DNA of 64,000 nt from Hemerocallis citrina. Lineage: Eukaryota > Streptophyta > Magnoliopsida > Asparagales > Asphodelaceae. Below, one piece after another: positions 46,701 to 57,978 of the stretch. The first letter of the stretch is position 1. The number at the start of each line of letters is the position of its first letter. The DNA lies in the NCBI GenBank assembly GCA_017893485.1, contig CM030366.1, positions 186,417,947 through 186,481,946 on the forward strand, given 5' to 3'. A model generated the notes under the pieces. That model was not told where the DNA came from. It saw only the letters and a program-made list of their open reading frames with translations, and searched no databases. Made by a program: the position numbers and the translations under genes.

Positions 46701-48741
46701 TCCATCTGTTCTTTGCTGGGTATATTTAAGTCTTGCTAAAGTATGGTTGCCAATCATTATATTTCATACTGGCAACCTATGTAGCACGGGTACGGGTATG
46801 ACACAATACGGGTATGGGGATACGCAATTTCTCGGGAAAGTAGGATACGGATGCTTTTTTGGGTGCTTTTAATATAAATATGTAAAATATTTTAAAAAAT
46901 AAATTCAACAATATTAGAATAAATTAAAAGAATATCAAATTACCACTAACTAACAATTCAACATTGTAACATAACAATAAGTGATTCAATATTATTAACA
47001 AAAGTAAACACATCACGTAATAGACATTCGTATGCAAGCCAAATCTCAAAATAAAATGAACAATTACAAAGTCATAGTGACTATAACCTTCTAAGTCATA
47101 CAAGAAAAACCTATTGGGTATCATGTATCACTATATATTGTTTTATAATAATTTGTGTTTGGTTATTGGATATGTAACCTAATAACGCTAAACTTAACTT
47201 TAAAAATAAATATATTCTTTTTTATTAAATAAAAAACGCTCCTAAATCGCACCCCATATGCACCCAAAGCTCTCCTAGAACGCACCCGAATATTTTTTTT
47301 ATTTATTTTAATCAATAAATGAAGTGGGTGCCTATCGGAACACACACCCAGCCCACGCCTGGACGCACCCATTACATGTACGAAGCCCAAAAATAAGCAT
47401 CATGCTTCATAGTTGGCAACTTATAAATCTCATTTGTTCCTAATTCACAACATGCACATCTTTTCCACTAGCGTTTGAGAACCTGGTTTCAAAAACGTTA
47501 TGTGCGTTGGGTTTTAAATCATTCTTCATCTACGTTGTTGCTTCTAAGAAGCTATTTAGAACCTAAATTGTGTCCTTTGACTCAGTTCTAAGTGGAATTG
47601 CAATGACCTCCTCATAATCACGCAGTTGGAGGATGAGCATTAGCGAAAAAATTTCCTGTTGATAGTAGAGCTTTGGCTGCTATCTTAGTCAATTTTCCTG
47701 CACAGGTTTGGATTATTGTAGATGCAATTGGCCGACAATTAATATAGTATTAACATGATTGGGCAAATTTTGTATTTCCAAATAAATGCAATCATGTAGT
47801 ATTGTTTAGCAGCTTATATTTCGTTAGTATATCTTATGGACTTTCATATATCTTGCATCGATTTATTTAATTTATATTGCATTGTCCTTACTGCTTGGCT
47901 GTTTTTCTAAATGCTATTCATGGTGCAATTAAAGTTCAAACCTTCTTCAAACAACATTCATGCAGACAGTTTCAGTTATATGATTAAGTTTGGGCAAAGA
48001 AAATAAATTTTCTTATTGCAGTTTGGTTAGTAATAAGCCACAAACGATCTCGGTTAGAATTTTTTTTCAACTAAGGTTTTTCTTATTTTTTGTTGTTGAA
48101 TATGGGAATTGAATTCTCAATCTACTCCTCCTGTCCTCTCTCTCTCACACACAAAATCATACAACGCAATGCTGAAACTTGGGAGGTTTTATTTATTTAC
48201 TTATTTATTTTTGGGGTTCTGTTTCAATGTTCCCCTAGCAAGCTATACTTGTATTTCTAATTCATATTTTTGACTTTTCTGGTGGGTGAAGGTTCGAGCT
48301 GAGTTTCTATCTGCAAATGGTCAAGTCACTTATAGCTCAAGCAAACCTTGCATGATGCTGTTCAAGAGTCCTCATATCCGCTTACTGGGGTCCGTTTTCA
48401 AAACTGGCACCTTATTAGCTGGCTATTCTTCAGAATCTCAGATTCTCAAGATAAAAATGACTGGATTTGTTGAAGGAAACAAGCCTACTGCATGTGTAAG
48501 GGTCATTATTGAACAGAGAGCAGAATACAGGCATGGTGCTGGAATTCCGGAGATTTATGCTGCATCTATAGAACTTGAGTCACAGCTTCCTCTTCTGAAG
48601 AGTATAATCTGGAGCATGAGAAAGACAATCTATATATGGGTGGCTATGGTTTTGTTCTTTTTGGAAGTATCCTTTGTTTTTATCTGTTGTAGACCTGTTA
48701 TAATGCTAAGGTCAAGCAGTGAAACTCCTAGGAGAACTTGA
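43763..48741 (+). CDS. SEIPIN family protein, two exons
   Basis: Exon 1 is 43763-44893, exon 2 is 48292-48741; the GT donor after TTTCAG and the AG acceptor before GTTCGAGCT join in phase 0, giving 526 residues. SEIPIN sits in the endoplasmic reticulum and organises lipid-droplet budding. Residues 1-180 are low-complexity: Ser-rich, an acidic EEEEEHDEEE run, an Asn run. Hydrophobic stretches lie near 182-222, the first membrane helix near 262-292 (GFVLFGLLIAAFLGG) and the second near 488-515 (IYIWVAMVLFFLEVSFVFI). Between them is the lumenal domain, with MPESDYNRKLGMFQ, the exon junction, VRAEFLSANGQV and VRVIIEQRAEYRHGAGIPEI, close to Arabidopsis SEIPIN2/3. The long N-terminus also fits that subgroup. 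An alternative start is the Met at 43853. The frame stays open upstream into MULE element B. The 3.4 kb intron holds two repeats. No disruption is seen. Confidence 0.93.
45128..45395. repeat. GAGCTCGAGCC-rich repeat in the SEIPIN intron
   Basis: Two related halves (each with TCGAGCTCGTCTCGAG and TTTGACCGAG) form about 270 bp of palindromic GAGCTCGAGC blocks, ending TTTGCAGCCCTA. Such blocks are typical of plant hAT-derived MITEs. No clear target duplication was found. Confidence 0.55.
46771..47418. mobile_element. Possible hAT-derived element in the SEIPIN intron
   Basis: The left end GGCAACCTATGTAGCACGGG is partly inverted at the right end (GCTTCATAGTTGGCAACTT). The interior shows GGGTACGGGTATG blocks on the left and related CGCACCC blocks on the right. 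No coding sequence and no clean 8-bp duplication, so borders and class are tentative. Confidence 0.45.
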
Positions 48742-49118
48742 TCATAGCTTTGAGGGAAGATGAAGGAGAGAGGATTTGGTGTTTTAAAGGTTTTAGTTTG
48801 TTTCCTGGGTGTTGTGGGATAACGGTCTTATGTGGCAGGCAAAGAGATTATTTATGTTATCAGGTATGACCTTAACTTTTAGTTACAGCTTCACGCATCA
48901 CAAATGATGTATATAAACCATGTAAGTCAACTAGTACCAAATTATTCAATCATGAATAAATGACTGTGTCACCCTGTTTTATGGTTATGCTTTGTATCCT
49001 TGCTTTGTATCCGTGAGAATGACATTTTGTTGCATTGATGAAGTCATGCTTAAAGGTTCTAAGTTCTAACTAGGAAATACTTTCCAGAGTTAAAAGGCGA
49101 AGTGCCTTGGCATGTCAA
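48742..49118 (+). other. 3' flank of the SEIPIN gene
   Basis: The SEIPIN 3' untranslated region should lie here; AATAAA-like sequence (CATGAATAAATGAC) occurs near 48950. MULE element C begins at 49128. Confidence 0.45.
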
Positions 49119-49127
49119 GTGCTCGGA

Positions 49128-49693
49128 GAATGATTTGCGGTACTAGGCCACTTTTTGAAACTATTTGCGATTTTAGGCCAGTTTACAAACTATTAGCACT
49201 TTTGGCTATCCAGTGCCACGTCAGCAGCTGCCGCTATTGGAAATAACGGCCTCTTCATAGCGACCTCTCACACTAAAGGGGATATTGTATAATGGACACG
49301 ACTTGATGTAACTAAGGTCGCTATTGTCAATAGCGACCTCGTATAACTAAGACCGCTATTCCCAACAGCGACCTCAGGTTGGTCCATTCGCTTTGAGGCC
49401 CACCTGAGGTCGCTATTGGGAATAGTGACCTTAGTTATATAAGGCCGCTATTGACAATAGCGACCTCAGTTACACCAAGTGATTTGCAATTATACAATAC
49501 CCTCTATAATATACCAAGTGTGGGGATCCAACGTGTTGGTTGCTATGAAGAGGCCGCTATTCCCAATGTGTTGGTCGCTATGTGGGGATCCAATGTGTTG
49601 GCGTGACACTGGGTAGCCAAAATACTAATAGTTTGGAAAGTGGCCTAAAATCGCAAATAGTTTCAAAAAGTGGCCTAGTACCGCAAAAAATTC
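49128..49693. mobile_element. MULE (element C), fold-back type
   Basis: A perfect 9-bp repeat GTGCTCGGA (49119-49127 and 49694-49702) flanks ends starting GAATGATTTGCGGTACTAGG. Nearly the whole 566 bp is an inverted repeat with its centre near 49390. The ends again carry repeated units (AGGCCACTTTTTGAAACTATTT core) and CACGTCAGCA; inside are palindromes GGTCGCTATTGTCAATAGCG. Non-coding. It shares architecture but not palindrome sequence with elements A and B. Confidence 0.93.
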
Positions 49694-49941
49694 GTGCTCG
49701 GATACCTTTCGGACTACCCAGCAAACTAGGGTTTATGACTGTTGAGAGAATGTCTTGATTCTCTTGAACAATTTCATTTGTGGTTTTGGAATGGTGGTGA
49801 ATTTATGAAGTGATGAGGAGGTTTCAAATGAAAGTGTGATGAGAACATTGATTTGTTATGACTAAAGATAACATGAATGAAGTTGAATGGGTTGCTTTGG
49901 TTGGGTTGGTGGAGGTTTTTTTTTTTTTTGAGTGTGTGTGT

Positions 49942-49975
<34 letters not shown>
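49942..49975 (+). repeat. Run of 34 G after a GT repeat
   Basis: A T-run, then (GT)n, then an uninterrupted run of 34 G. Strand exchange or sequencing slippage may affect its length. It could form G-quadruplex DNA. Confidence 0.85.
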
Positions 49976-49977
<2 letters not shown>

Positions 49978-50270
49978 TAGCGATCTTTGTTGGGTAGTGT
50001 TGATAAAATTATGTTTTGAACTGGGAAGGCCGAAAGCAAGGTTCCGGGTAGTTGAGTACATATGTCACATGTAAATATAGGTTTCTGACAATAAAGGAAT
50101 TGTAAATACAGGTGCCTATCCATCCACACCCACCACAGAAAGAATAATTATGTAAGGGCTTGTAGTTGTATGTGAGCTTATATCACTTGGATCAAGCCAC
50201 TCTAGGTTTACGGTGACTGGAGAACCCAGAACTTTATTGGTATATGCACCTAATGGTGTAGTTCGTAGAA

Positions 50271-50817
50271 GGGTTTTTAACGTGGGTTTTTAACGTGTAT
50301 GCCCCTAACAAATATGCTAATATCAAATATGTCCTTCAAAAATGTGTATTTTCATATATGCCCCTGACAATATGAGCTTATTTCTTATTTACCCCTAAAA
50401 GTTGCATCAAACTACATGTATTTGAAACTTATAAGATTAGTGACGAATTTGGCTAGAAAACATGATGAAAAAGATGAAATAATAAAGATGTACTGTAAAT
50501 TTGTCAATTTATTAAGAAAATTGAAGGAAAATTGAGAAAGATTGATGTGTTTCAATTGATTTGATAGACGATTCAGTTTATAAAAAGTAAGAAGAATAAG
50601 CTTAACTAGTAGATGAAGGGTATTTCAGTTATTTTATATAAAATCTATTAAACATAGCTGTATATTTCATAATTTTTTATGTTTTTAAACTAGTTTTAAC
50701 TGTAGGAATAACTAAGAGGTTGGATACACATTGTTAAGGATAAATGTGAAAATACACATTTGTGAGGGGTATATATGATATTCACATATTTGTTAGGGAC
50801 ATACATGTTAAAAACCC
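50271..50817. mobile_element. MULE (element F), different subfamily
   Basis: A perfect 9-bp repeat TTCGTAGAA (50262-50270 and 50818-50826) flanks ends of the type GGGTTTTTAACGTG at the left and, inverted, GGGTTTTTAACATGTATG at the right. Both ends then read CCCTAACAAATATG. 547 bp, AT-rich, non-coding. Subterminal direct repeats (TATGCCCCTRACAA) recall the layout of elements A-C without their palindromes. Confidence 0.9.
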
Positions 50818-50902
50818 TTCGTAGAAATATATAGGAAGTTTTCCTTGTTACCTTTTTCGTACCTCCCGTTTCTTCATTATCCATGATGTGCAACATAAGC
50901 TC

Positions 50903-51206
50903 CAGGGCCGGCCCTGAGTTCCCGAGGGCCGAGGCGAACTTCCGAAATGAGCTCCCAAAAAAAAAAAACAAACAAACATATGTATATAAAAAAAATTCAC
51001 ATTGTTCAAAGCAAAAATATGCAAAATATATATTATTGAAGAAGTCAAAATTTTAAAGACTCAAATAATTATTTTAGGGACCCTAATAACAGTATTTTTT
51101 ACTCGCAAAATACGTATCTATATTTACTAGGAAAGTACAAATTTGGGGTTCCTAAAATCGCAAAAATTCTGGGGGCCTGACGCGGCCGCCTCACCCGCCG
51201 GCCCTG
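50903..51206. mobile_element. hAT-type MITE, copy 2
   Basis: It starts CAGGGCCGGCCCTGAG and ends CGCCGGCCCTG, with a perfect 8-bp duplication ATAAGCTC (50895-50902 and 51207-51214). The ends and the interior (CAAATTTGGGG, GCGGCCGCCTCACC) match the copy at 4787-4991, but this one has extra A-rich sequence. Confidence 0.93.
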
Positions 51207-51419
51207 ATAAGCTCCCATACCAGTTGTCTACCGCTTGGGTCATCTTGGCAGACTTGGCTACATTACCTCTATAATAAAAAAGAGAACAGATAGATGTAAA
51301 GTAAACAAAAGAATTAAATAGTATACAGTATACTTTTTTATCTTCTTGTTGCAGGTAGAGAGGACAGATACTGTGATACACCTGATTCAATACCGAGCTT
51401 CCAACTTTAAGGCCAAGCT

Positions 51420-53096
51420 CCGAAATTCGGCACCGATGAAGACATAGAAGACAAGACGATTCGAAGGTCGGAGATCTCCACTTGGATCTTAATCCGAAGC
51501 CCCGACATCGCCCTTATGCTCCGCTTCGCAAAGGTCTTCTCGTTTAAGGAATCATACCTCATCAGATTTGTACTGGATAAGCAAGCGAAGCCGGAGACGA
51601 AGGAGCTCCAGTCACCCCCTTCCTCTGCCCTTAGAGATGGGCGCTCATACATGCATGTGGTTGTGCCGGAATAGGACCTCACCTTGGATGGGGCCCATGA
51701 GGTGGAGCGAGCGCATCGTCAACTCATCATAGCGGCAAGGGGAAAGGAGGCGTGTCAAGGCCAGGCAATGACGAACTGTGAACCCCAAAAATCTCCGCCG
51801 TTCAACGGCGGCCGAGATCAAGTCTTCATAAAAAAAACCAACGGTCAAAAGGACCTTCACGTGGTGGAACTGCACCCAGAACCACTAATGGCAAGATTCG
51901 CAACCCCAGATCCCTCCCTGGGGAGCCATGCCACTCTCAAAGTCCAAAATGGAAGTCAAATCCATAGGGACGAGACGCTCAGAGTGGAGCAAGAGGCAGA
52001 GAGAGGAAGACCCAGAGCTGAAAATAGAAAGACACCCAAATCCATGGGTCATAGCAGCCTAAAGGTGGCAACTTTGGGCAAAGCTCTCCAACAGAGGAGG
52101 ACTATTTTAGGGAACAAGACGAAAGGGGGTGCTATCGAAACCAGAGAGCAGGTTCCAATCAAGCAAAGAGGAAAGCTTTGGGAAGTTGAACAGGAAAGGA
52201 AGGGAAAGAGCACAGAAGAAGCGCTCTGTTTTGGTACTACGGAGCATGCATCGACTGAGTCGCCCCCCAGAAAGGAAGTTTTAGGGGAAGATGAACAGGA
52301 GAAGGAGGAAAGCAGATTGAAAGAGGCGCTCTGGTTTCACGCTTCTTCGTCTAAGGGTTTCAAGGATAAGGGACAGAGGACTGCCTCGTCTGCTGAGCCG
52401 ACCTCGAGGATGTCGCCACCTAGTCTCGTAGCGACAGCTGTCCCTCTCACGTGCAACTCATGTGAGAGGACAACAGAAAGGGACGAAGAGAGCATTGGGC
52501 CCAATGAGGGGCCCACCTTTGTGTCACCTGTTTTATTGTATAATACTGATCTCATTGTGCACAAGCCCAATCCTGATTTCATTGTACACAAGCCCAATAG
52601 GTATAATGGGCCTACAGAGAGGCCCATTACGGAGTCAAGTGTGGAAATTTTGGAAAAGCCCACTAACATTTTGAACAATTTTGATCGACCCAAGTGCTCA
52701 AGCCCAACTTATACTCCTGATTTTGTCTCATCCACCTTCCCTCCCACACAACCCACTGCCCAAGTCCCTATTCGCGGTGACAAAGGTTTTAGAGTACAGA
52801 AAGTGACTAAGAGGACTATGGAAGAGTCCCTGGATGATTATCTTGAGATTGCTGCGGCGGCCAAATCAGCTAAGACTAGCGATAGAGATACGCGCTCCTT
52901 CCTAGCATCTATTTTTAATTTCATGTCTAATAATGAGATATTTAGACTAGCCAAAACTTTTGGTCTTGCGGTAGGCGATACCGATCAGAATGCATTTCTC
53001 CTTAATAAGATTAGGGGATGGGAGAACGATAGGGTTAACCTTATTTCAAACTTGACATCCAAATCGAGTCATGATTCCTTATCCATTCGTAATTAA
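51420..53096 (+). pseudogene. LINE ORF1, 5'-truncated, one internal stop
   Basis: The frame is open from the truncation point except for a TAG at 51672-51674. It reads EDKTIRRSEISTWILI, then LMLRFAKVFSFKESYLIRF, and continues for about 470 codons after the stop as a hydrophilic Lys/Glu-rich protein, ending SSHDSLSIRN. I do not see a clear CCHC knuckle or RRM; the N-terminal RNA-binding part of plant L1 ORF1 would be upstream and is lost. The stop TAA overlaps the ORF2 start by one base (TAATG), a layout that allows termination-reinitiation. Confidence 0.75.
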
Positions 53097-56000
53097 TGGA
53101 GGCTCTATTCTGGAACGTTAGAAGCCTGGGCAGGCGGGGCAAGCGAAAAATGGTTAAGGAGGTCATCGCCAAATCAAAAGCTAACATTGTTGGTCTTCAA
53201 GAGACCAAACTTACACATATGTCTAGACTTAGTAGGTTGGGGGGAAATCGAATCTCTGAATGGAGAATGTTCCCATCTGTTGGGGCATCTGGGGGTATCA
53301 CTCTAGGTTTTAACCCCGAAACATTTTGTTGTCTAGACGAGCTCTACGGACAATTTTCATTATCGGTCTTGCTCCAACGTAAAGCCGACCTGTGGACTCA
53401 GTCAATTACGGTGGTTTATGGTCCACACACCTCTGCCTCTATGATGGCTTTCTGGACAGAACTAAGAGCGATTCTAGCACACTGGCCACACCCCTGGGTG
53501 GTGGGGGAAGATTTCAACATCACTAGATTCGCCTCAGAACACAGGGGCAAAGGATCCAGTGACTCTGATAGGAAAACATTTAATGAGGTTATCACGGATC
53601 TGGAACTGGTAGACATTCCCATTTCTGATAGGCTCTTCACTTGGTCAAACATGCAATCGTCACCCATTCTAGCTAAACTAGATAGGATATTGGCCTCCAC
53701 TGACTGGGAAACCAAATTTCCGTTGTCTTCGGCTAAATCACTTCCTAAACCCACCTCGGATCATATACATATTTTCTTATCTTCCGGGGAAGATCAACCC
53801 AGAAAATCACCAAAGTTTAGATTCGAGAAAGCATGGTTAAAAATCCAAGGCTTTCACCACATGGTCTACGAGAGTTGGTCTCGCACCACTACGGGGATTG
53901 AAGCGACCGTAATATGGTGTGAAAAAATCAGAAGACTTAGAAACAAGCTCAGAAAATGGAACCTGATCAGATTTGCGTTGATTTGGAGGGCAAAAGACTG
54001 CCTTCTTGAATGTATTGAGGAACTTGAGAAGAATGAACAAACTAGATATCTGTTACATGAAGAGAGTGGAATAGGTTGCTCCAATTCAGACAGGAAATTG
54101 ACCAACTCTATAGGCTTGAGGAAATCAAATGGCAACAGCGGTTTAGAATTTGTGGCTCAAAGAGGGAGACGTGAACACATCATTCTTCCATCGAGTAACC
54201 AGTGCCCGGCGTAGATCTAACCTCATTCACTCGATCTACTCAGACTCTGAAATGATCCAAGGCGACAAGGATATCAGAATGGCATTCCAGTCCCATTTCA
54301 AACTACTCTTTGGATAGAGAGCGGACTTGAAAGTCCCTTTCCACCACGAATTCTGGCAGGACTCGGCGGGCAACTCCGACCTTATGATGCAATCCCTAGA
54401 AGCACCCTTCACCGAGAATGAAGTCTGGGAGGCAGTCCAACAACTTGAAAAAGACAAAGCCCCAGGTCCAGATGGTTTCCCGATGATCTTCTATCAGACA
54501 TTCTGGGAGGAAATCGAAGGCAATTTGCTGAAGGTGTTCGTTGATTTCTACGACCATAAGCTCAAATTAGAGAGAATTAATTTTGCGGAGGTTGTGCTGA
54601 TTCCTAAGAAAGAAGACTCCCGGTGAGTGGGAGACTTCCGCCCTATTAGTCTCCTAAACTGCTCTGTCAAGATCATTACCAAGACTCTCACTAATAGACT
54701 GGGAAAGGTGATGGATGGTCTCATTAGTCACGATCAGACGGAGTTCATTAAAGGGCGATGTATTCAGGACAGTATAGCTACGGCTGAAGAAACTATCCAC
54801 CAATGCCACACATCGAATGCTAAGAGCTACCTCCTGAAGCTGGATTTCGAGAAAGCTTATAATTCGGTCAAATGGGACTGTCTTCTGGAAGCGCTTGCGG
54901 GAAGAGGTTTTGGGGATAGATGGATCAGATGGATCCACACATGTCTTACCACCATCAGAACTACAATTTTGGTAAATGGGGTGTCGGGCCACCCATTTTC
55001 ATACAAACGGGGCCTCACACAAGGAGATCCGCTCTCACCCCTTCTCTTTACCATTGTGGCAGACGTACTCCGGTCAATAATGGCTAACTGTAGTAGAGCA
55101 GGTTGGATTGTACCGGTAGCCAAGGGAGTCAATCGCCAAGGTTGCTCAATTCACCAATATGCAGATGATACTCTCCTATTTGGTAATAGCAACCTCGGGG
55201 AAACAACTGCCTTCAAAGGAATATTATATAGTTTTGAAGCTTGGTCTGGCCTCAGGGTTAACTTCCACAAAAGTGCTATCATCCCCATTGCCTTGACAAC
55301 AGAGGAGGCACTAGAACATGTCACAATTCTCAATTTCTCCATAGAGAGTTTCTCCATTCAGTACCTGGGATTGCCACTAAGGTCCGGGAAACTCAAAAAG
55401 GCTGGTTGGCTACACATTATTGATCGGGTTAAGAACCGTCTAGCAGGTTGGAAAGGTAAAGCCCTATCATTGGGAGGGAGTCACGCTCATTAATGTAGTC
55501 CTCTCAAATCTTCCAACCTATTATCTATCTTTCTTTGAAATGCCGCGATGGGTAATTCAGAGAATTGATCGGACTCGAAAACTATTTTTATGGAAAGGGG
55601 CAGACCCGGATCGAGGCGGCTATCACTTCATCAGATGGGAGAAGGCATGCATGAAAAAGATACATGGAGGACTAGGTATTATTGATCTTCGAGATATGAA
55701 TCTTGCTCTACTGGGTAAATGGTGGTGGAAGGTTTTCCACCATAATGGAGAAGGGTGGCAAGACTTTGTTCAGGGATATTTGTATGGGAATGGAACGAGA
55801 AATTTGGGCTTCAGGGTAGGCCCACGTGTCTCCTGGTTCTGGAAATGCATCGCTAAGGCCTATGAACCCTTCATTAGCTGTGTGCCATCAGTTATCGGTA
55901 ACGGCAGACTCACCAGATTTTGGTGGGATAAGGGGTGTGGTGATCACACACTTAGAGTCCTCACAACCACACTGCACGGTGGCCGCAGCCTAGAAAAGAG

Positions 56001-56666
56001 GCACCTGGAAACCACCCTTTAAACAATCACTCGATTTGGACTCTCAGTTAGACTCATAGAACTTCAGACCTACATCGCCAATGCTGGAATTAGTTGCTCT
56101 CAAGGTCCAGATAAGAAATCCTGGGGATTGGAAAAGAACGGCACGTTCACCGTTCACTCCCTATATAAATGCATTCACTTTATGGGATGTACCCCAAAGT
56201 GGCCATGCGTTATTTGGAGGACGAAAGCCCCGCTAAAAATTAAAGTTTTCTTATTATTGGTGCTGAACGATGCGATTTTGACTAGAGAAAATCTCACTAA
56301 ACGTCAACCGAATGGGGATTCTCGTTGCGGGTTTGCCACGATACCCTAGAAACTAGAGACCACCTCTTCCTACAGTGTACTAGGAGCAAAGCGGTACCCG
56401 TTGAGGTACTCAGCGCCTTGGGGACGAATCAGTACCCTAGTGTATACGAGGGCCTGTGGGTAGGTTTGAAATTTGCTACTGAGAGAAGAACTATGAGAGA
56501 AGCGTGGTACATCGCTATCGCCGCAACGACCTGGGTTCTTTGGCTAGACATGAATAATTTTTATTTCTGCAGAACTTGTAATAATATTTCTGGTAATTTG
56601 ACTCACATTATGCATTTATTTCATTTTGGGCTAATGTGGCCGCAGCAGGTCTCAGGGGGAGGATAG
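53096..56666 (+). pseudogene. LINE ORF2: endonuclease, reverse transcriptase, zf-RVT
   Basis: It starts MEALFWNVRSLGRRGKRKMV, the APE-type endonuclease, with GLQETK, VVGEDFN and a DRIL block (about residues 1-230). A frameshift near 54140-54200 moves the frame to FFHRVTSARRRSNLIHSIYS. The RT begins with DKAPGPDGFPMIFYQTFW, has a stop at 54627 just before VGDFRPISLLNC, then LLKLDFEKAYNSVKWDCL, GLTQGDPLSPLLF, the catalytic YADDTLLFG near 55160 and YLGLPL. Another frameshift follows GKALSLGG near 55480; the next part reads FLWKGADPDRGGYHFIRWEK and the C-terminal zinc-knuckle region (SLYKCIHFMG, ETRDHLFLQCTRSKAV) after more frame breaks. RT core and YADD are preserved, but the defects make it inactive. 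Confidence 0.93.
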
Positions 56667-56994
56667 CGAGCGTATTCCAAGTTGAGAATTTCGATGATGA
56701 GGAAGTCGAGATCGGTCCGACGATCGACTGACAACCAGCTTGGCCCTTACTGTTGATAGATACCCACTGCCCCAAGGTTTGTTGGGGGGATATGATGTAT
56801 TTTGTTTAGTCGCATGTATGTTGCGGCCATTCTGGTCTTCTTTTATCCCACCCCCCCATGTTTGGGGTGGAGTTTATGTACTTTTGTTATGTTTGTAGGA
56901 TCTTATATTTGGCTCAGTACTCTGAGTTTGTTTTATTAATCCATTATTAATGAAACAGGGTGGCCATACTCTACCTTTTCTTCAACAAAAAAAA
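56667..56994 (+). other. 3' untranslated region and A-tail of the LINE
   Basis: After the last frame the sequence is T/G-rich, has TTTATTAATCCATTATTAATG near 56930 and ends in a short A-run (56987-56995) before the target duplication. The minus-strand retroposon tail at 5006-5090 has a similar end, suggesting recognition by a related reverse transcriptase. Confidence 0.75.
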
Positions 56995-57133
56995 ACTTTG
57001 AGGCCAAGCTGTGTTACGTACTGTCATTGAAGTTATTCTTGATGTGTGAATGCACATCACAGCCTCAATGGCAGCAATGTCGATTTCTTTTGAGAATACT
57101 ACGGAAATGAGAGGCCACCTTATATACAGATTA

Positions 57134-57812
57134 GCATCTGCAGTCGTGATTGCTAAAAAATAGCAATATACATATTTTACATATAGCTTTTTAACATTTG
57201 CAGCAGTCGTGAAATACTATATTATAGCAATCTAAAATAAAAAAATTATTGGACGGACTTTGGAGATTCGTCCCACGGGAAAATAAATTATTAGCAATAT
57301 TTTTTAAAAAAACGAAATTGCATGGACGGATGTTGAACATCCGTCCAACAATTTCTCCAGTAAGAACCACTAACACCCCCACTAACTCAAACTAAACCTC
57401 ATCTTTTATATTAATTTAATAGTTAAATATTTAACTAATCCTAATTAGTTAACTAATTATATAATTAACTAACTATTTAAATATTTACAAAAACCAAGGG
57501 ACGGAACTTCTTATTCCGTCCCAACCTCCGGAATCGACGGACGGATCAATCGACGGACGGATCTACAAGATCCGTCCAAGGTTTGTTTAAGCGAAAAATT
57601 ATTAAATATGGTGGACGGACTTTCGACTTCCGTCCGACTAAAAAAAAATTATACTTGGGACTGATCTTTATGCATTTTCTCAAATATTCTCTCATATATA
57701 ACAATCTTCGGAGTCGAAAATGCCAAAATATGCATAAATAGCAAACGGCTGCAGCAGTTCGATTGCTAAAATATGCATAAAATGAATAAATAGCAAACGA
57801 CTGTGGATGCTC
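57134..57812. mobile_element. Tourist/Harbinger-type MITE, copy 2
   Basis: The left end GCATCTGCAGTCGTGATTGC and the right end GCAAACGACTGTGGATGCTC are inverted, flanked by TTA (57131-57133) and TAA (57813-57815). Its interior contains repeated palindromes such as GGACGGATGTTGAACATCCG and CGGATCTACAAGATCCG. No coding sequence. Related at the ends to the element at 37051-37676. Confidence 0.75.
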
Positions 57813-57978
57813 TAAATTAGAGGGCTCTTTAAGCTTGGAGGATCTTGATGTAACTAGTTATTATGATGGTACTTTTCTTTGTCCATTACAAGTATAATGT
57901 GTTTTCACTTCGGCATTGTTTTATGTCGTTGGAGTCAAAAAACATTTTCCTGTAGTTATTGCCTAGTCTCTTCCTCAA

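Larger units (their letters stand above)
51420..56994 (+). mobile_element. L1-type LINE, 5'-truncated
   Basis: A 16-bp target duplication ACTTT(A/G)AGGCCAAGCT lies at 51404-51419 and 56995-57010 with one mismatch. The element has part of ORF1, then ORF2 with endonuclease, reverse transcriptase and a C-terminal zinc-knuckle region, a 3' untranslated region and a short A-tail. The left duplication abuts a frame already open, so the 5' untranslated region and the start of ORF1 are missing, as is common for LINEs. Few frame defects suggest moderate age. Confidence 0.95.
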
